A stretch of 64,000 bases of DNA from Euzebya pacifica (GTDB lineage: Bacteria; Actinomycetota; Nitriliruptoria; Euzebyales; Euzebyaceae): NCBI RefSeq assembly GCF_003344865.1, contig NZ_CP031165.1:1555910-1619909 (forward strand), written 5' to 3'. A model generated the notes under the pieces. That model ran no database searches and had not been told where the DNA came from. It saw only the letters and a list, made by a program, of their open reading frames with translations. Below are positions 1 through 9,059 of the stretch, piece after piece (within the stretch, counting starts at the first letter, position 1; the number at the start of each line of letters is the position of its first letter). A program made the position numbers and the translations under genes.

Positions 1-2336
1 TCGCCCTCACCGGTGACGAGCACTTCGTCATGGACTCCTACCGGCGGCTCATCCAGATGTTCGGCAGCGTCGTCCTCGGCCTGCGAGACGACCTGTTCGA
101 GCACGTGCTCGACGAGGCCCGCGCCGCACGGGGAGTGGCCACCGACGCCGAGCTGACGGTGGAGGACCTGCACGGCGTCGTGCAGGCGTTCCGCCGCATC
201 GCCGTCCGCTTCCCGACCGACCCCATGGAGCAGCTGCGGATGGCCGTCGAAGCCGTCTTCTCCTCCTGGAACGGCAAGCGCGCCGTGGACTACCGCAACG
301 CCGCCGGCATCGCCCACGACCTGGGTACCGCCGTCAACGTGCAGACGATGGTGTTCGGCAACCTCGGCGAGGACTCCGCCACCGGTGTGGCGATGACCCG
401 CAGCGGGTCGACCGGCGCCCCCGGCCTGGAAGGCGACTTCCTGGTCAACGCCCAGGGAGAGGACGTCGTCTCGGGTACACGGGCCACCCGGCCCATCGAG
501 GACCTCGCCGAGCTGATGCCGGCGTCCTACAGCCAGCTGGAGACCATCGCGCGGGTCCTCGAGCTGCACTACCGCGACATGCAGGACATCGAGTTCACCA
601 TCGAGGCCGGCACGCTCTGGCTGCTGCAGACCCGTGACGGCAAGCGCACGGCCCGGTCGGCCGTCCGCATCGCGGTGGACCTGGCCACCGAGGACCTGAT
701 CACCCAAGCGGAGGCGCTCGCGCGGGTCACCCCCGACCAGGTCGACTTCTTCCTGCACCCCCAGCTGGACGCGACCTCGAGGGCCGCTGCCATCGCCGAC
801 GGTCGTGCGCTGGCGACGGGCCTGAACGTCTCGCCGGGCGCCGCGGTCGGGGTCGTCGCCTTCGATCCCGACGTCGCGGTGACCTGGGCGGCGGAGGGCA
901 GGGACGTCCTGCTCGTCCGCGCCGAGACCAAGCCCGACGACGTGCACGGCATGCTGGCGGCCAAGGGCATCCTGACCACACGGGGCGGGCGGACCAGCCA
1001 CGCAGCGCTGGTTGCCCGCCAGTTCGGCAAGCCCGCCGTGGTCGGCGTGGCCGCCCTGGACATCGACATGACGACGCACACCGCCACTGTCGCCACCGAG
1101 CACGGCGAGGTCGTCATCAGCGAGGGGGACTGGCTGTCGCTGGACGGCAGCTCCGGCGAGGTCTTCATCGGGCGGCTGGACACCGTCGTCCCCGACCTGT
1201 CCGACGAGTGGCTGTCCACCCTCCTGGGATGGGCCGACGAGGTCCGGCGGCTCGGGATCCGGGCGAACGCCGACTACCCCGTCGACGCGGAGCGTGCGCG
1301 TGGCTACGGCGCCGAGGGCATCGGGCTGTGCCGCACCGAGCACATGTTCTTCCAGGCCGACCGCCTGCCGATCATGCAGCGGATGATCACGGCCACGACG
1401 ACCGCTGACCGTCGAGACGCCCTCGAGGAGCTCCTGCCCATGCAGGAGGGCGACTTCCTGGGGCTGCTGCGGGCCATGGACGGCCTGCCGGTCATCATCC
1501 GGTTGCTCGACCCGCCGCTGCACGAGTTCCTGCCCACCCACGAGGAGCTCGGATCGCGCATCACCGACGCCAAGATCCGGCTGACCGCGGCGGGGTCCCT
1601 CGCCGACGTCGACGAGCTGCTCGGTGGCCTGCGTGCCGACGAGGACCTCGACGACCGCGTCCGTGCCCTGCAGGAGGCCAACCCGATGCTCGGCCTCCGC
1701 GGCGTCCGGCTGGGCCTGGTGCACCCCGAGATCCTGCGCATGCAGACCCGGGCGATCGTGCAGGCTGCGTGCGCGGCGGTGACCGAAGGGCTCGACCCGC
1801 GGCCCGAGATCATGGTCCCGCTCGTCAGCCACGTCGGTGAGCTGCGTACCGCACGGGAGATCGTGGAGGCGGAAGCGGCGGCCGTCCTCGCCGAGCACGG
1901 CGTCGAGGTCCCGATCGTCATCGGCACCATGGTCGAGACCCCTCGGGCCGCCATCACCGCCGGCCAGCTGGCCGGCGAGGCGGACTTCCTGTCCTTCGGC
2001 ACCAACGACTTGACCCAGATGACGTTCGGCATCAGCCGTGACGACGCCGAGTCGGGTTTCCTGCTGGAGTACCTGCGCACGGGCGTGCTGGCGGACAACC
2101 CGTTCGGCCACCTCGACCCCGACGGCGTCGGCCAGCTGATGGAGATCGCCATCAGCGGTGCCCGTGCCGTGAAGCCCGACCTCGCTGCGGGCATCTGCGG
2201 CGAGCACGGCGGCGACCCGAGGTCGATCGCCTGGTGCCACGAGGCCGGGCTCGACTACGTCAGCTGCTCGCCGTTCCGCGTTCCCGTCGCCCGGCTCGCC
2301 GCGGCGCAGGCGGTGCTGCAGGGGGCGTCGGACTGA
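1..2336 (+). CDS. ppdK: Pyruvate, phosphate dikinase (5' end cut by the window)
   Basis: This enzyme interconverts pyruvate, ATP and phosphate with phosphoenolpyruvate, AMP and pyrophosphate in the cytoplasm. The reading frame is already open at base 3, so the gene begins upstream; about 778 residues are visible, against a usual 870-890, so mainly the start of the ATP-grasp domain is missing. Counting from the first visible ATG at position 30, the phosphorylated swivelling histidine is His324 in GGRTSHAAL, and the C-terminal PEP-binding barrel carries the catalytic Cys723 in GICGEHGG. The gene is convergent with the pyruvate:ferredoxin oxidoreductase operon, and both act at the pyruvate/PEP node. 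A perfect hairpin follows the stop. The identification is very secure. Confidence 0.96.
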   Translation, partial: ALTGDEHFVMDSYRRLIQMFGSVVLGLRDDLFEHVLDEARAARGVATDAELTVEDLHGVVQAFRRIAVRFPTDPMEQLRMAVEAVFSSWNGKRAVDYRNAAGIAHDLGTAVNVQTMVFGNLGEDSATGVAMTRSGSTGAPGLEGDFLVNAQGEDVVSGTRATRPIEDLAELMPASYSQLETIARVLELHYRDMQDIEFTIEAGTLWLLQTRDGKRTARSAVRIAVDLATEDLITQAEALARVTPDQVDFFLHPQLDATSRAAAIADGRALATGLNVSPGAAVGVVAFDPDVAVTWAAEGRDVLLVRAETKPDDVHGMLAAKGILTTRGGRTSHAALVARQFGKPAVVGVAALDIDMTTHTATVATEHGEVVISEGDWLSLDGSSGEVFIGRLDTVVPDLSDEWLSTLLGWADEVRRLGIRANADYPVDAERARGYGAEGIGLCRTEHMFFQADRLPIMQRMITATTTADRRDALEELLPMQEGDFLGLLRAMDGLPVIIRLLDPPLHEFLPTHEELGSRITDAKIRLTAAGSLADVDELLGGLRADEDLDDRVRALQEANPMLGLRGVRLGLVHPEILRMQTRAIVQAACAAVTEGLDPRPEIMVPLVSHVGELRTAREIVEAEAAAVLAEHGVEVPIVIGTMVETPRAAITAGQLAGEADFLSFGTNDLTQMTFGISRDDAESGFLLEYLRTGVLADNPFGHLDPDGVGQLMEIAISGARAVKPDLAAGICGEHGGDPRSIAWCHEAGLDYVSCSPFRVPVARLAAAQAVLQGASD

Positions 2337-2356
2337 CCGCTCGCCACCACGCACCG

Positions 2357-2391
2357 CACACGGCCCCCGGCATCGAACCGGGGGCCGTGTG
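2357..2391. terminator. Bidirectional hairpin between convergent ppdK and the oxidoreductase operon
   Basis: A perfect 14-bp stem (2357-2370 pairs with 2378-2391) with a 7-nt loop lies between two convergent genes. There is no long T-run, as is usual in high-GC actinobacteria. It could end transcription from either side. Confidence 0.75.
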
Positions 2392-2429
2392 GTGTGTCGG
2401 CGACCCCACTCCCCGTCGCCGCGACCGGG

Positions 2430-3428
2430 TCAGCGGAAGCTGTTGGCGAAGGCGATCAGGCCCTCCACGTAGTTGGCCCGTTCGAACGCCGCCGGGTCGC
2501 TGACCCGTTGCTGGCTGGCGCTGCCGCGCAGCTGGGCGACGGACTCGTAGCCGTGCTCGACAGCCCAGTCCACGAGCTGCTGCTCGCACGTCGCGACATG
2601 GGCGGGGCCGTTGCGCAGCAACGCCGACGTCATCATCGTCACGTCCGCGCCGGCCAGCAGCGCCCGGGCCACGTCGAGGCCCGAGTGGATCCCGGTCGTC
2701 GCCGCCAGGTCGGCGTCGAGGCGACCGTGCAGCAGCCCCAGCCACCGCAGCGGCAACCGCAGCTCCGAGGACGAGGACAGCTCCAGCGAGGGCACGATCT
2801 CGCGGGTCATCGGCGACACGTCCGGCTGGTAGAAGCGGTTGAACAGCACCAGCGCATCGGCGCCGGCGTCGACCAAGCCGGCGGCCATGTGGGCGAACGA
2901 GCTGTAGAAGGGGCTGACCTTCACGGCCAACGGGATCATCAGCGCACCACGGACCGCCCGGACGAGCTCGAGCTGCTCCTGCTCCAGCGCCGCACCGCTG
3001 CAGTGGACGTCGGCCGCGACGCGGTAGAGGTTCAGCTCCAGGGCGTCGGCCCCCGCATCCTGCAGCAGCCGGGCGTAGCGTTCCCACCCGGCCGCGCTCG
3101 TGCCGTTGAGGCTGGCGATCACGGGGACGTCGGCTGCCCGCCGCGCCTCCTCCAGATGCCGCACGTAGCGGTCGGCGACGGAGTCGTTGCCCTGGATGTC
3201 GGGGAAGTAGGAGGACGCTTCGGGGCTGGCGGCATGGTCGGCCATCAGGTCGCTGGTCGCCAGCCCCTCGTGGACGACCTGTTCCTCGAACAGCGACGGC
3301 AGGACCATGGCCCCGATCCCCGCGTCGACGAGCGCGCGGACGCCGTCGAGCCGACCGGTCAACGGACCGGCCGAGGCGACGATGGGGGACCGCAGCTGCA
3401 GCCCCATGTACGTGGTCGTCAGATCCAT
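2430..3428 (-). CDS. Dihydroorotate dehydrogenase-like flavoprotein
   Basis: This 332-residue protein has the FMN-binding TIM-barrel pattern of class 1 dihydroorotate dehydrogenases: the N-terminal IVASAGPLTG strand, a LNGTSAAGWERYARLLQDAG segment with the usual Asn, and LAVKVSPF carrying the phosphate-site Lys. It belongs to the DHOD-like group often found next to nifJ rather than to PyrD. Its ATG overlaps the nifJ stop by one base (TGATG), so translation is coupled and the two proteins probably work together. Its electron donor and substrate cannot be read from the sequence. True pyrimidine synthesis is possible but less likely in this context. Confidence 0.8.
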   Translation of the reverse strand: MDLTTTYMGLQLRSPIVASAGPLTGRLDGVRALVDAGIGAMVLPSLFEEQVVHEGLATSDLMADHAASPEASSYFPDIQGNDSVADRYVRHLEEARRAADVPVIASLNGTSAAGWERYARLLQDAGADALELNLYRVAADVHCSGAALEQEQLELVRAVRGALMIPLAVKVSPFYSSFAHMAAGLVDAGADALVLFNRFYQPDVSPMTREIVPSLELSSSSELRLPLRWLGLLHGRLDADLAATTGIHSGLDVARALLAGADVTMMTSALLRNGPAHVATCEQQLVDWAVEHGYESVAQLRGSASQQRVSDPAAFERANYVEGLIAFANSFR

Positions 3429-6400
3429 CACATGACCTCCTCGTTGGCGATGCCGTCGGTGTCGACGACGGCGCCTGGTTCGTGCGGCACCGTGCGCTCG
3501 ACGCCGGCAAGCTGCTCGTAGTACCGCCAGCGCTCGTCGACGTCGGACTGCGCCAGGGTGAGCAGGTGCGCCGCCCGGACGGGATCGGTCCGCTGCAGCA
3601 TGGCGAAGCGAGCCTCCTGCCCGGTGAACGCCGACAACGGCAACGACGGCTTGCGCGAGTCCAGGTGGAACGGCTTGCCGTGTGCCTCCTCGGTCGGGGC
3701 GAACCGGTACAGCGGCCAGTAGCCGCTCTTCACGGCGTCCCGTTGGTGCGTCATGGACTCGCCCATGTCGAACCCGTGGGCGATGCAGGTCGAGTAGGCG
3801 AGCACCAGCGAGGGTCCCGGCCAGTCGGCTGCGCCCTGGAGCGCGCGGATCGTCTGAGTCTCGTTGGCCCCCAGCGCGATCTGCGCCACGTACACGGTGC
3901 CGTACTGCATGGCCAGCATGCCCAGGTCCTTCTTGGCGGTGGGCTTGCCGGACGAGGCGAACTTGGCCACGGCGCCGCGGGAGGTGGCCTTGGAGGCCTG
4001 CCCGCCGGTGTTGGAGTACACCTCGGTGTCGAGCACCAGCACGTTGATGTCCAGGCCGGAGGCCAGGACGTGATCGAGGCCGCCGAAACCGATGTCGTAG
4101 GCCCATCCATCGCCGCCCACGAGCCACGTGTCGGCACGCACGAGGGCGTTCGCGAGGGTGTCCAGCCGATCCAGCCTCTGGTCGGGCTCCGCGTCGGCGA
4201 TCGCCCGCCGCAGGGCCGCGACACGTTCGCGTTGGGCCCGCACGCCCGGCTCCGTGGACTGGTCGGCACCGAGCAGCTCGGCGACGAGCCCGTCGCCGAG
4301 GACGGCGCCGGTCTCGGTCAGCAGCTGTCGGGCCGTGTCACGCTGCTGCTCGTAGCCCAGCCGCAGGCCCATGCCGAACTCGGCGTTGTCCTCGAACAGG
4401 CTGTTGGACCACGCCGGACCTCGACCGTCGTCGTTGCGACCCCATGGGGTGGTCGGGAGGTTGCCGCCGTAGATCGAGGAGCATCCCGTCGCGTTGGCGA
4501 CGACCATGCGGTCGCCGAACAGCTGGGTCAGCAGCTTCAGGTACGGCGTCTCGCCACAACCGGCGCAGGCGCCGGAGTAGCTGAACAGGGGCTGCAGGAC
4601 CTGCGACCCCTTGACGGTGTCGTGGGGCAGGGCGTCGCGGTCGAGACGTGGGATCGACTCGAAGAACGTCAGGTTGGCCCGTTCGCGGTCGCGGTGGTCC
4701 TCCACCGGCGCCATGGTGATGGCCTTGTGGCTGGCGTCGGTCCTGCTCACCGCAGGGCACTGGCCGACGCACACCGTGCACCCGGTGCAGTCGTCGGGTG
4801 CGACCTGGATGGTCAGCAGGTGGTCGCCCTCGAGCTCGCGTGCCCGGAACGGCTTGGCGAGGAAGCCCTCCGGGGCGCCCTCGAGCGCATCGGGGGTGAA
4901 GACGTTCATCTTGATCGCGTCGTGGGGACAGACGATCGCGCACTTGCCGCAGTCGATGCACAGGTCTGGGTCCCAGACGGGGATCTCACTGGCGATCGCG
5001 CGCTTCTCGTACTGCGTCGTGCCGGTCGGGAAGGTGCCGTCGATCGGCATGGCGCTGACGGGCAGCAGGTCGCCCTCGCCTGCCAGCATCCTGGCGGTGA
5101 CCCGTTCGACGAAGTCGGGCACGCCATCGGGCACCGGCGGGCGCAGGCCCATCGTCGAGGTCACCGCCGAGCCGACGGGGACGGGGGTCAGCGCCGCGAT
5201 CGCGAGGTCGACGGCGCGGAGGTTGCGTTCCACGATCTCCTCGCCGCCCCGGCCGTAGGTCCGACGGATCGACGCGCGGATGGCCGCCATCGCCTCGTCG
5301 TCGGGCAGGATGCCGGCCAGGGCGAAGAAGCAGGGCTGCATGACGGTGTTGATGCGGCCGCCGAGGCCCGATTCACGGGCGATGCGGTGCGCCTCGATGG
5401 CGTGGACCTGCAGGTCCTTGTCGATGATCTGCTGCTGGACGGGTGCGGGAAGCGCATCCCACACCATGTCGGCGGGGAACGGTGCGTTCAGCAGGACCGT
5501 CGCCCCGTGTCGGGCGATGCCCAGGACGTCCCGGGTCCCGAGGAACCCGAACTGGTGACAGGCCACGAAGTCGGCGCCGTCCACGAGGTACGTGGACTCG
5601 ATGGGGGACGCCGAGAAGCGCAGGTGCGAGACCGTCTGGGCGCCGGACTTGCGTGAGTCGTACACGAAGTAGCCCTGCGCGTGGAGGCTGGTGTGCTCGC
5701 CCACGATCTTGACGGTGTTCTTGTTGGCACCGACGGTGCCGTCGCTGCCGAGGCCGTAGAACACTGCGTCGACGTCGCCGGCCGCCCTGGGCAGGTCGAG
5801 GTCGGTCGAGGGTGGCAACGACAGGTTGGTCACGTCATCGGTGATCCCGACGGTGAACCGGGCCGGCGGGTGTTCGGCAGCGAGCGCATCGAGGATCCCG
5901 GCGACCATGGCCGGGGTGAACTCCTTCGACGACAGGCCGTAGCGCCCGCCGACGACGACGGGAAGTCGATCCGCGGGTCGGGAGCCGTCCATGACCGCGC
6001 CAGCGAGCGTTGCGATCACGTCGGTCAACAACGGTTCGCCGACCGCGCCCGGCTCCTTGGTTCGGTCCAGGACCGCGACACGGGCGACGGTCGACGGCAG
6101 CGCTGCGAGCAGCGCCTCGGCGGGGAAGGGCCGGTACAACCTGATCACCGCGGCACCGACGCGTTCCCCGCGCTCGGCGAGGTGCCGGACGGTCTGGGCG
6201 ACGGCGCCGGTGCCGGAGCCCATCAGGACCACCGCCCGTTCGGCACGGGGGTGGCCGATCCAGTCGACGAGCCGGTAGCGGCGTCCGGTCAGCTCCGCGA
6301 ACCGGTCCATGGTCGACTGGACCGCCGCCGGGACGGCATCGTGGAAGGGGTTGGCGGCCTCACGGGCCTGGAAGAACACGTCAGGGTTCTGTGCGGTCCC

Positions 6401-7054
6401 CCGCAGCACAGGGGCCGCAGGGTCCAGCCCCCGTCCCCGGTGGGCGGTGACCGCGGCCTCGTCGATCAGCGACCGGAGGGTGTCGTCGTCCAGCACATCG
6501 ATGCGGTTCAGCTCGTGGGACGTGCGGAATCCGTCGAAGAAGTGCAGGAACGGCACACGGGTCCTCAGGGTCGTCGCGTGGGCCACCGCCGCGAGGTCCT
6601 GGGCCTCCTGCACCGAGGAGGAGGCCAGCATCGCCCAGCCGGCGGACCGCACCGCCATCACGTCGGAGTGGTCGCCGAAGATCGACAGCGCGTGCGTGGC
6701 GACGGTTCGTGCCGCGACATGGATGACCGCCGGGGTCAGCTCCCCGGCGATCTTGAACATGTTGGGCAGCATCAGGAGCAGCCCCTGCGATGCGGTGAAC
6801 GTCGTGGCCAGCGACCCGCGCTGCAGGGCACCGTGCAGCGCACCGGCAGCACCGGCCTCGCTCTGCATCTCCACGACGCGGGGGACCGACCCCCAGAGGT
6901 TTCGCCGACCGGCCGACGACCATGCGTCGGCCAGCTCGCCCATCGGCGAGGCCGGGGTGATCGGATAGATCGCCACGACCTCGCTGAGGGCGTGCGCAAC
7001 GCGGGCGGCAGCCGCGTTGCCGTCGACGACCGTGGAGGTGGCCGTCATCATCAT
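3428..7054 (-). CDS. nifJ: Pyruvate:ferredoxin (flavodoxin) oxidoreductase
   Basis: This single-chain enzyme of 1208 residues interconverts pyruvate plus CoA with acetyl-CoA plus CO2, passing electrons to ferredoxin or flavodoxin. The domains are in the usual order: an N-terminal pyrimidine-binding domain (YPITPASPMGE near 30-40), a ferredoxin-like insert with two 4Fe-4S motifs (CIDCGKCAIVCP from Cys699 and CTGCTVCVGQCP from Cys756), then the TPP domain with GACAGCGETPY near 825, the GDGWAYDIG to SNTGGQ motif near 980-1015 and the distal Cys in YSTCIAHGFDM. All cluster cysteines are present. Translation can begin at any of three tandem ATGs (7054, 7051, 7048). The first overlaps the stop of the preceding gene by four bases. 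The enzyme is usually oxygen-sensitive, which contrasts with the oxygen-using paa genes elsewhere in the window. Confidence 0.96.
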   Translation of the reverse strand: MMMTATSTVVDGNAAAARVAHALSEVVAIYPITPASPMGELADAWSSAGRRNLWGSVPRVVEMQSEAGAAGALHGALQRGSLATTFTASQGLLLMLPNMFKIAGELTPAVIHVAARTVATHALSIFGDHSDVMAVRSAGWAMLASSSVQEAQDLAAVAHATTLRTRVPFLHFFDGFRTSHELNRIDVLDDDTLRSLIDEAAVTAHRGRGLDPAAPVLRGTAQNPDVFFQAREAANPFHDAVPAAVQSTMDRFAELTGRRYRLVDWIGHPRAERAVVLMGSGTGAVAQTVRHLAERGERVGAAVIRLYRPFPAEALLAALPSTVARVAVLDRTKEPGAVGEPLLTDVIATLAGAVMDGSRPADRLPVVVGGRYGLSSKEFTPAMVAGILDALAAEHPPARFTVGITDDVTNLSLPPSTDLDLPRAAGDVDAVFYGLGSDGTVGANKNTVKIVGEHTSLHAQGYFVYDSRKSGAQTVSHLRFSASPIESTYLVDGADFVACHQFGFLGTRDVLGIARHGATVLLNAPFPADMVWDALPAPVQQQIIDKDLQVHAIEAHRIARESGLGGRINTVMQPCFFALAGILPDDEAMAAIRASIRRTYGRGGEEIVERNLRAVDLAIAALTPVPVGSAVTSTMGLRPPVPDGVPDFVERVTARMLAGEGDLLPVSAMPIDGTFPTGTTQYEKRAIASEIPVWDPDLCIDCGKCAIVCPHDAIKMNVFTPDALEGAPEGFLAKPFRARELEGDHLLTIQVAPDDCTGCTVCVGQCPAVSRTDASHKAITMAPVEDHRDRERANLTFFESIPRLDRDALPHDTVKGSQVLQPLFSYSGACAGCGETPYLKLLTQLFGDRMVVANATGCSSIYGGNLPTTPWGRNDDGRGPAWSNSLFEDNAEFGMGLRLGYEQQRDTARQLLTETGAVLGDGLVAELLGADQSTEPGVRAQRERVAALRRAIADAEPDQRLDRLDTLANALVRADTWLVGGDGWAYDIGFGGLDHVLASGLDINVLVLDTEVYSNTGGQASKATSRGAVAKFASSGKPTAKKDLGMLAMQYGTVYVAQIALGANETQTIRALQGAADWPGPSLVLAYSTCIAHGFDMGESMTHQRDAVKSGYWPLYRFAPTEEAHGKPFHLDSRKPSLPLSAFTGQEARFAMLQRTDPVRAAHLLTLAQSDVDERWRYYEQLAGVERTVPHEPGAVVDTDGIANEEVM

Positions 7055-7461
7055 CCCGCCTGTCGGGTGTCGGCCCGATCGTTCGACGTGGTCTCGGTGT
7101 GCAGCGCTGGCGTTGCGGTGCGGGCACGGCGACGTCGTGTGCGGCGGCGGTCGACGGTGTGGTCCAGGCGCTGGCGCAGCTTGGTGGTCATCTGTGCGAC
7201 GACCTCGTCCAGGGTGTCGGCGTCGGCGTGCACGACCAGCACATGACCGGGGATCTCGGCGGTGGCCCGCCCGTGGGCCCGCCGTCGGGGGTGGGGGATC
7301 GCCTGCTCGAGGCGGATCTCGATCGATGTCGCATCGACGCCGTGGGACTCCAGCACGCCGGTGACGTGCTCGACAGCCCGTTCCCGCTGGTCGCTTCCGA
7401 CATGTCCCTCGACGGACAGCTCGACCACGGGGGTGGTGCTGCGCTGGCGTGCGTCCGACAT
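7051..7461 (-). CDS. HPF/RaiA-like ribosome-associated protein
   Basis: This 136-residue protein has the beta-alpha-beta-beta-beta-alpha pattern of the S30AE (hibernation factor) domain: VVELSVEGHVG, a long helix, then IEIRLEQ, ATAEIPGHVLVVHADADTLDEVV and a final helix ending LRQRLDHT. An arginine-rich tail suited to RNA binding follows. The start at 7461 is chosen because a GGAG lies five bases upstream; the longer frame to 7557 has no such signal. The stop overlaps the nifJ start (ATGA), so it is the first gene of a three-gene operon. Ribosome protection under low oxygen or starvation would fit the neighbours, but this is inferred. The tail is longer and more basic than in a minimal S30AE protein. 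Confidence 0.6.
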   Translation of the reverse strand: MSDARQRSTTPVVELSVEGHVGSDQRERAVEHVTGVLESHGVDATSIEIRLEQAIPHPRRRAHGRATAEIPGHVLVVHADADTLDEVVAQMTTKLRQRLDHTVDRRRTRRRRARTATPALHTETTSNDRADTRQAG

Positions 7462-7652
7462 CGTTGCTCCGTTCGTCGTTCCTCGACCGTGCACGTTCGT
7501 GCGACGGCCCTGCCAGTGAACGTCGTGCGCAGACCGCACGCAGGGTCGTTGGTCCACGACGCTTCGGGCCCTCCGGCCCTGATGAACGAGGCCGCGCTGC
7601 GGGATGCTCGGGTCACGGATGGGAACGATCCCATCGCTGAAGGGAGCTGGTC

Positions 7653-8804
7653 ATGGAACGCTGGGTGCTCGCACGAAGGGGAGTCCACGGTGACCCCGAG
7701 CTGCTGAAGGACGTGTTGGTCGCCGACACGATCGAGCTCCTGCAGGCCGCGACGGGCGCGCCGCTCGACCCGCCTGCCGGGGACGGTTCGATCACGGTGC
7801 CCCTGCCCGCCAAGCTGGCCGGTCTGCCGGTGCACAAGTCGGTCACCGTCCACGTGGGCGAGGTCCGCCGGATGGAGCACTGGCTCACGATCCCGCTGCG
7901 CTGGGACGCCGGCCACGCCTCGGCGGTCGTGCCCGCGTTCGAGGGCTCCATCGAGGTCGAGGACCTGTCGTCCTCGGCCATGGACCTCGTGGTGGTGGGC
8001 AAGTACCGCCCGCCGTTGGGCCCCATCGGGGACGCCATCGACCTGACGAGCATGTATCCCCTGGCCCAGCGCACGATCCAGTGGCTCACCGAGCGCCTGG
8101 CAGAGGCGCTGACCACCCGGGTCGCCGGTTCCGCCCCGACGACACGCCGGTGGCGGGGATCGATGGTCGTGGCCGATGTCATGACCAGGAACCCGCTCGC
8201 GCTCGCGGAGGACCTCCCGCTGCGTGGCGCGGCCTCGTTGCTGCTGTACGGCAGGATCAGCGGCGCGCCGGTCATCGACTCCGAAGGTCGCGTGGTCGGT
8301 GTGCTGTCCGAACGCGACCTGCTGGACAAGGCCGCACCGCCGGACGACCGGTTCGGCAAGGAGGCCTCGGCGGCACGACGTCGTTACGGCTCCCTGACCG
8401 TCGGCGAGGCCTGCACCCGTCCGGCGCTCGTGACCGAGGCGGACACCCCCCTGCGCGAGGCGGCGGGCGAGATGGCCCGCCACGACGTCGACCGCCTGGT
8501 CGTCATGGACGGGGCCGTGCATGTCGGCATCGTGACCCGTCGGGACATCCTCCGAGCGCTGGTCCGCGACGACGACGACATCCAGGACGCCGTGCGTGAG
8601 GTGCTCGACGGCCTTGACCACCCCGCCGTCCTCGCACATGTCGCCGGTGGTGTCGTGACCCTGCTCGGCGACGTGAAGCGCCTCAGCCAGGTGGGGATCA
8701 TCACCAGCCGGATCCGCATGATCGACGGGGTCATCGACCTCGACGACTCCGCGTTGTCCTGGGAGTACGACGACGTCACCCCGCCGTTCGTCCCGATGGC
8801 CTAA
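7653..8804 (+). CDS. SRPBCC-like / CBS pair / BON domain protein
   Basis: The 383-residue product combines three modules. Residues about 1-155 look like a SRPBCC (START-like) domain with alternating strands and a final long helix. Residues about 165-305 form a CBS pair (VADVMTRNPLALAEDLPLR and VGEACTRPALVTEADTPLR), which usually binds adenine nucleotides. Residues about 310-375 form a BON domain (LDHPAVLAHVAGGVVTLLGDV). An AGGGAG precedes the ATG. It is divergent from the hibernation-factor operon, and its stop overlaps the converging small membrane gene by four bases. CBS-BON proteins are often energy or stress sensors; the SRPBCC fusion is not one I recognise. No enzymatic residues are evident. 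Confidence 0.75.
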   Translation: MERWVLARRGVHGDPELLKDVLVADTIELLQAATGAPLDPPAGDGSITVPLPAKLAGLPVHKSVTVHVGEVRRMEHWLTIPLRWDAGHASAVVPAFEGSIEVEDLSSSAMDLVVVGKYRPPLGPIGDAIDLTSMYPLAQRTIQWLTERLAEALTTRVAGSAPTTRRWRGSMVVADVMTRNPLALAEDLPLRGAASLLLYGRISGAPVIDSEGRVVGVLSERDLLDKAAPPDDRFGKEASAARRRYGSLTVGEACTRPALVTEADTPLREAAGEMARHDVDRLVVMDGAVHVGIVTRRDILRALVRDDDDIQDAVREVLDGLDHPAVLAHVAGGVVTLLGDVKRLSQVGIITSRIRMIDGVIDLDDSALSWEYDDVTPPFVPMA

Positions 8805-8953
8805 CCCCCCGGGACCTGCACCACCGCATCCATGACCGTGCCGTCGGGCAGCTCGCTGTCCGACGGCCCGGACCATCCGGGGGCGAGGAGCAGCAGCAGG
8901 CCGACCACGAACATGAGCAGCCAACCGAGCGGGGCGAGGACGGTGTCGGACAC
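8801..8953 (-). CDS. Small single-pass membrane protein (50 aa)
   Basis: The frame begins at GTG 8953, preceded by a GGAAG seven bases upstream, and encodes 50 residues. Residues about 5-25 (LAPLGWLLMFVVGLLLLLAP) form one strong membrane helix, followed by a short acidic tail. The function is not recognised. It lies downstream of the degenerate ABC ATPase on the same strand, 106 bases away, and its end overlaps the converging CBS gene. A good ribosome site and membrane segment argue for a real gene, but its size leaves doubt. Confidence 0.5.
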   Translation of the reverse strand: MSDTVLAPLGWLLMFVVGLLLLLAPGWSGPSDSELPDGTVMDAVVQVPGG

Positions 8954-9059
8954 GGGAGCTTCCTTCCTGGGGGGCGTACACCCGTCCTGAGCCGGCGGCG
9001 GGGCCCGTGATACGCAGGCGACCACAAACGGTCCCGCTGGTTCCGTCGGTGGCCGGGGT

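Noticed and set aside
3482-5656. Long open frame on the plus strand inside nifJ (724 codons)
   Set aside because: It is antisense to a clearly conserved gene; its protein has no recognisable motif and is rich in Gly, Arg and Val, as expected from the opposite strand of GC-rich coding DNA.
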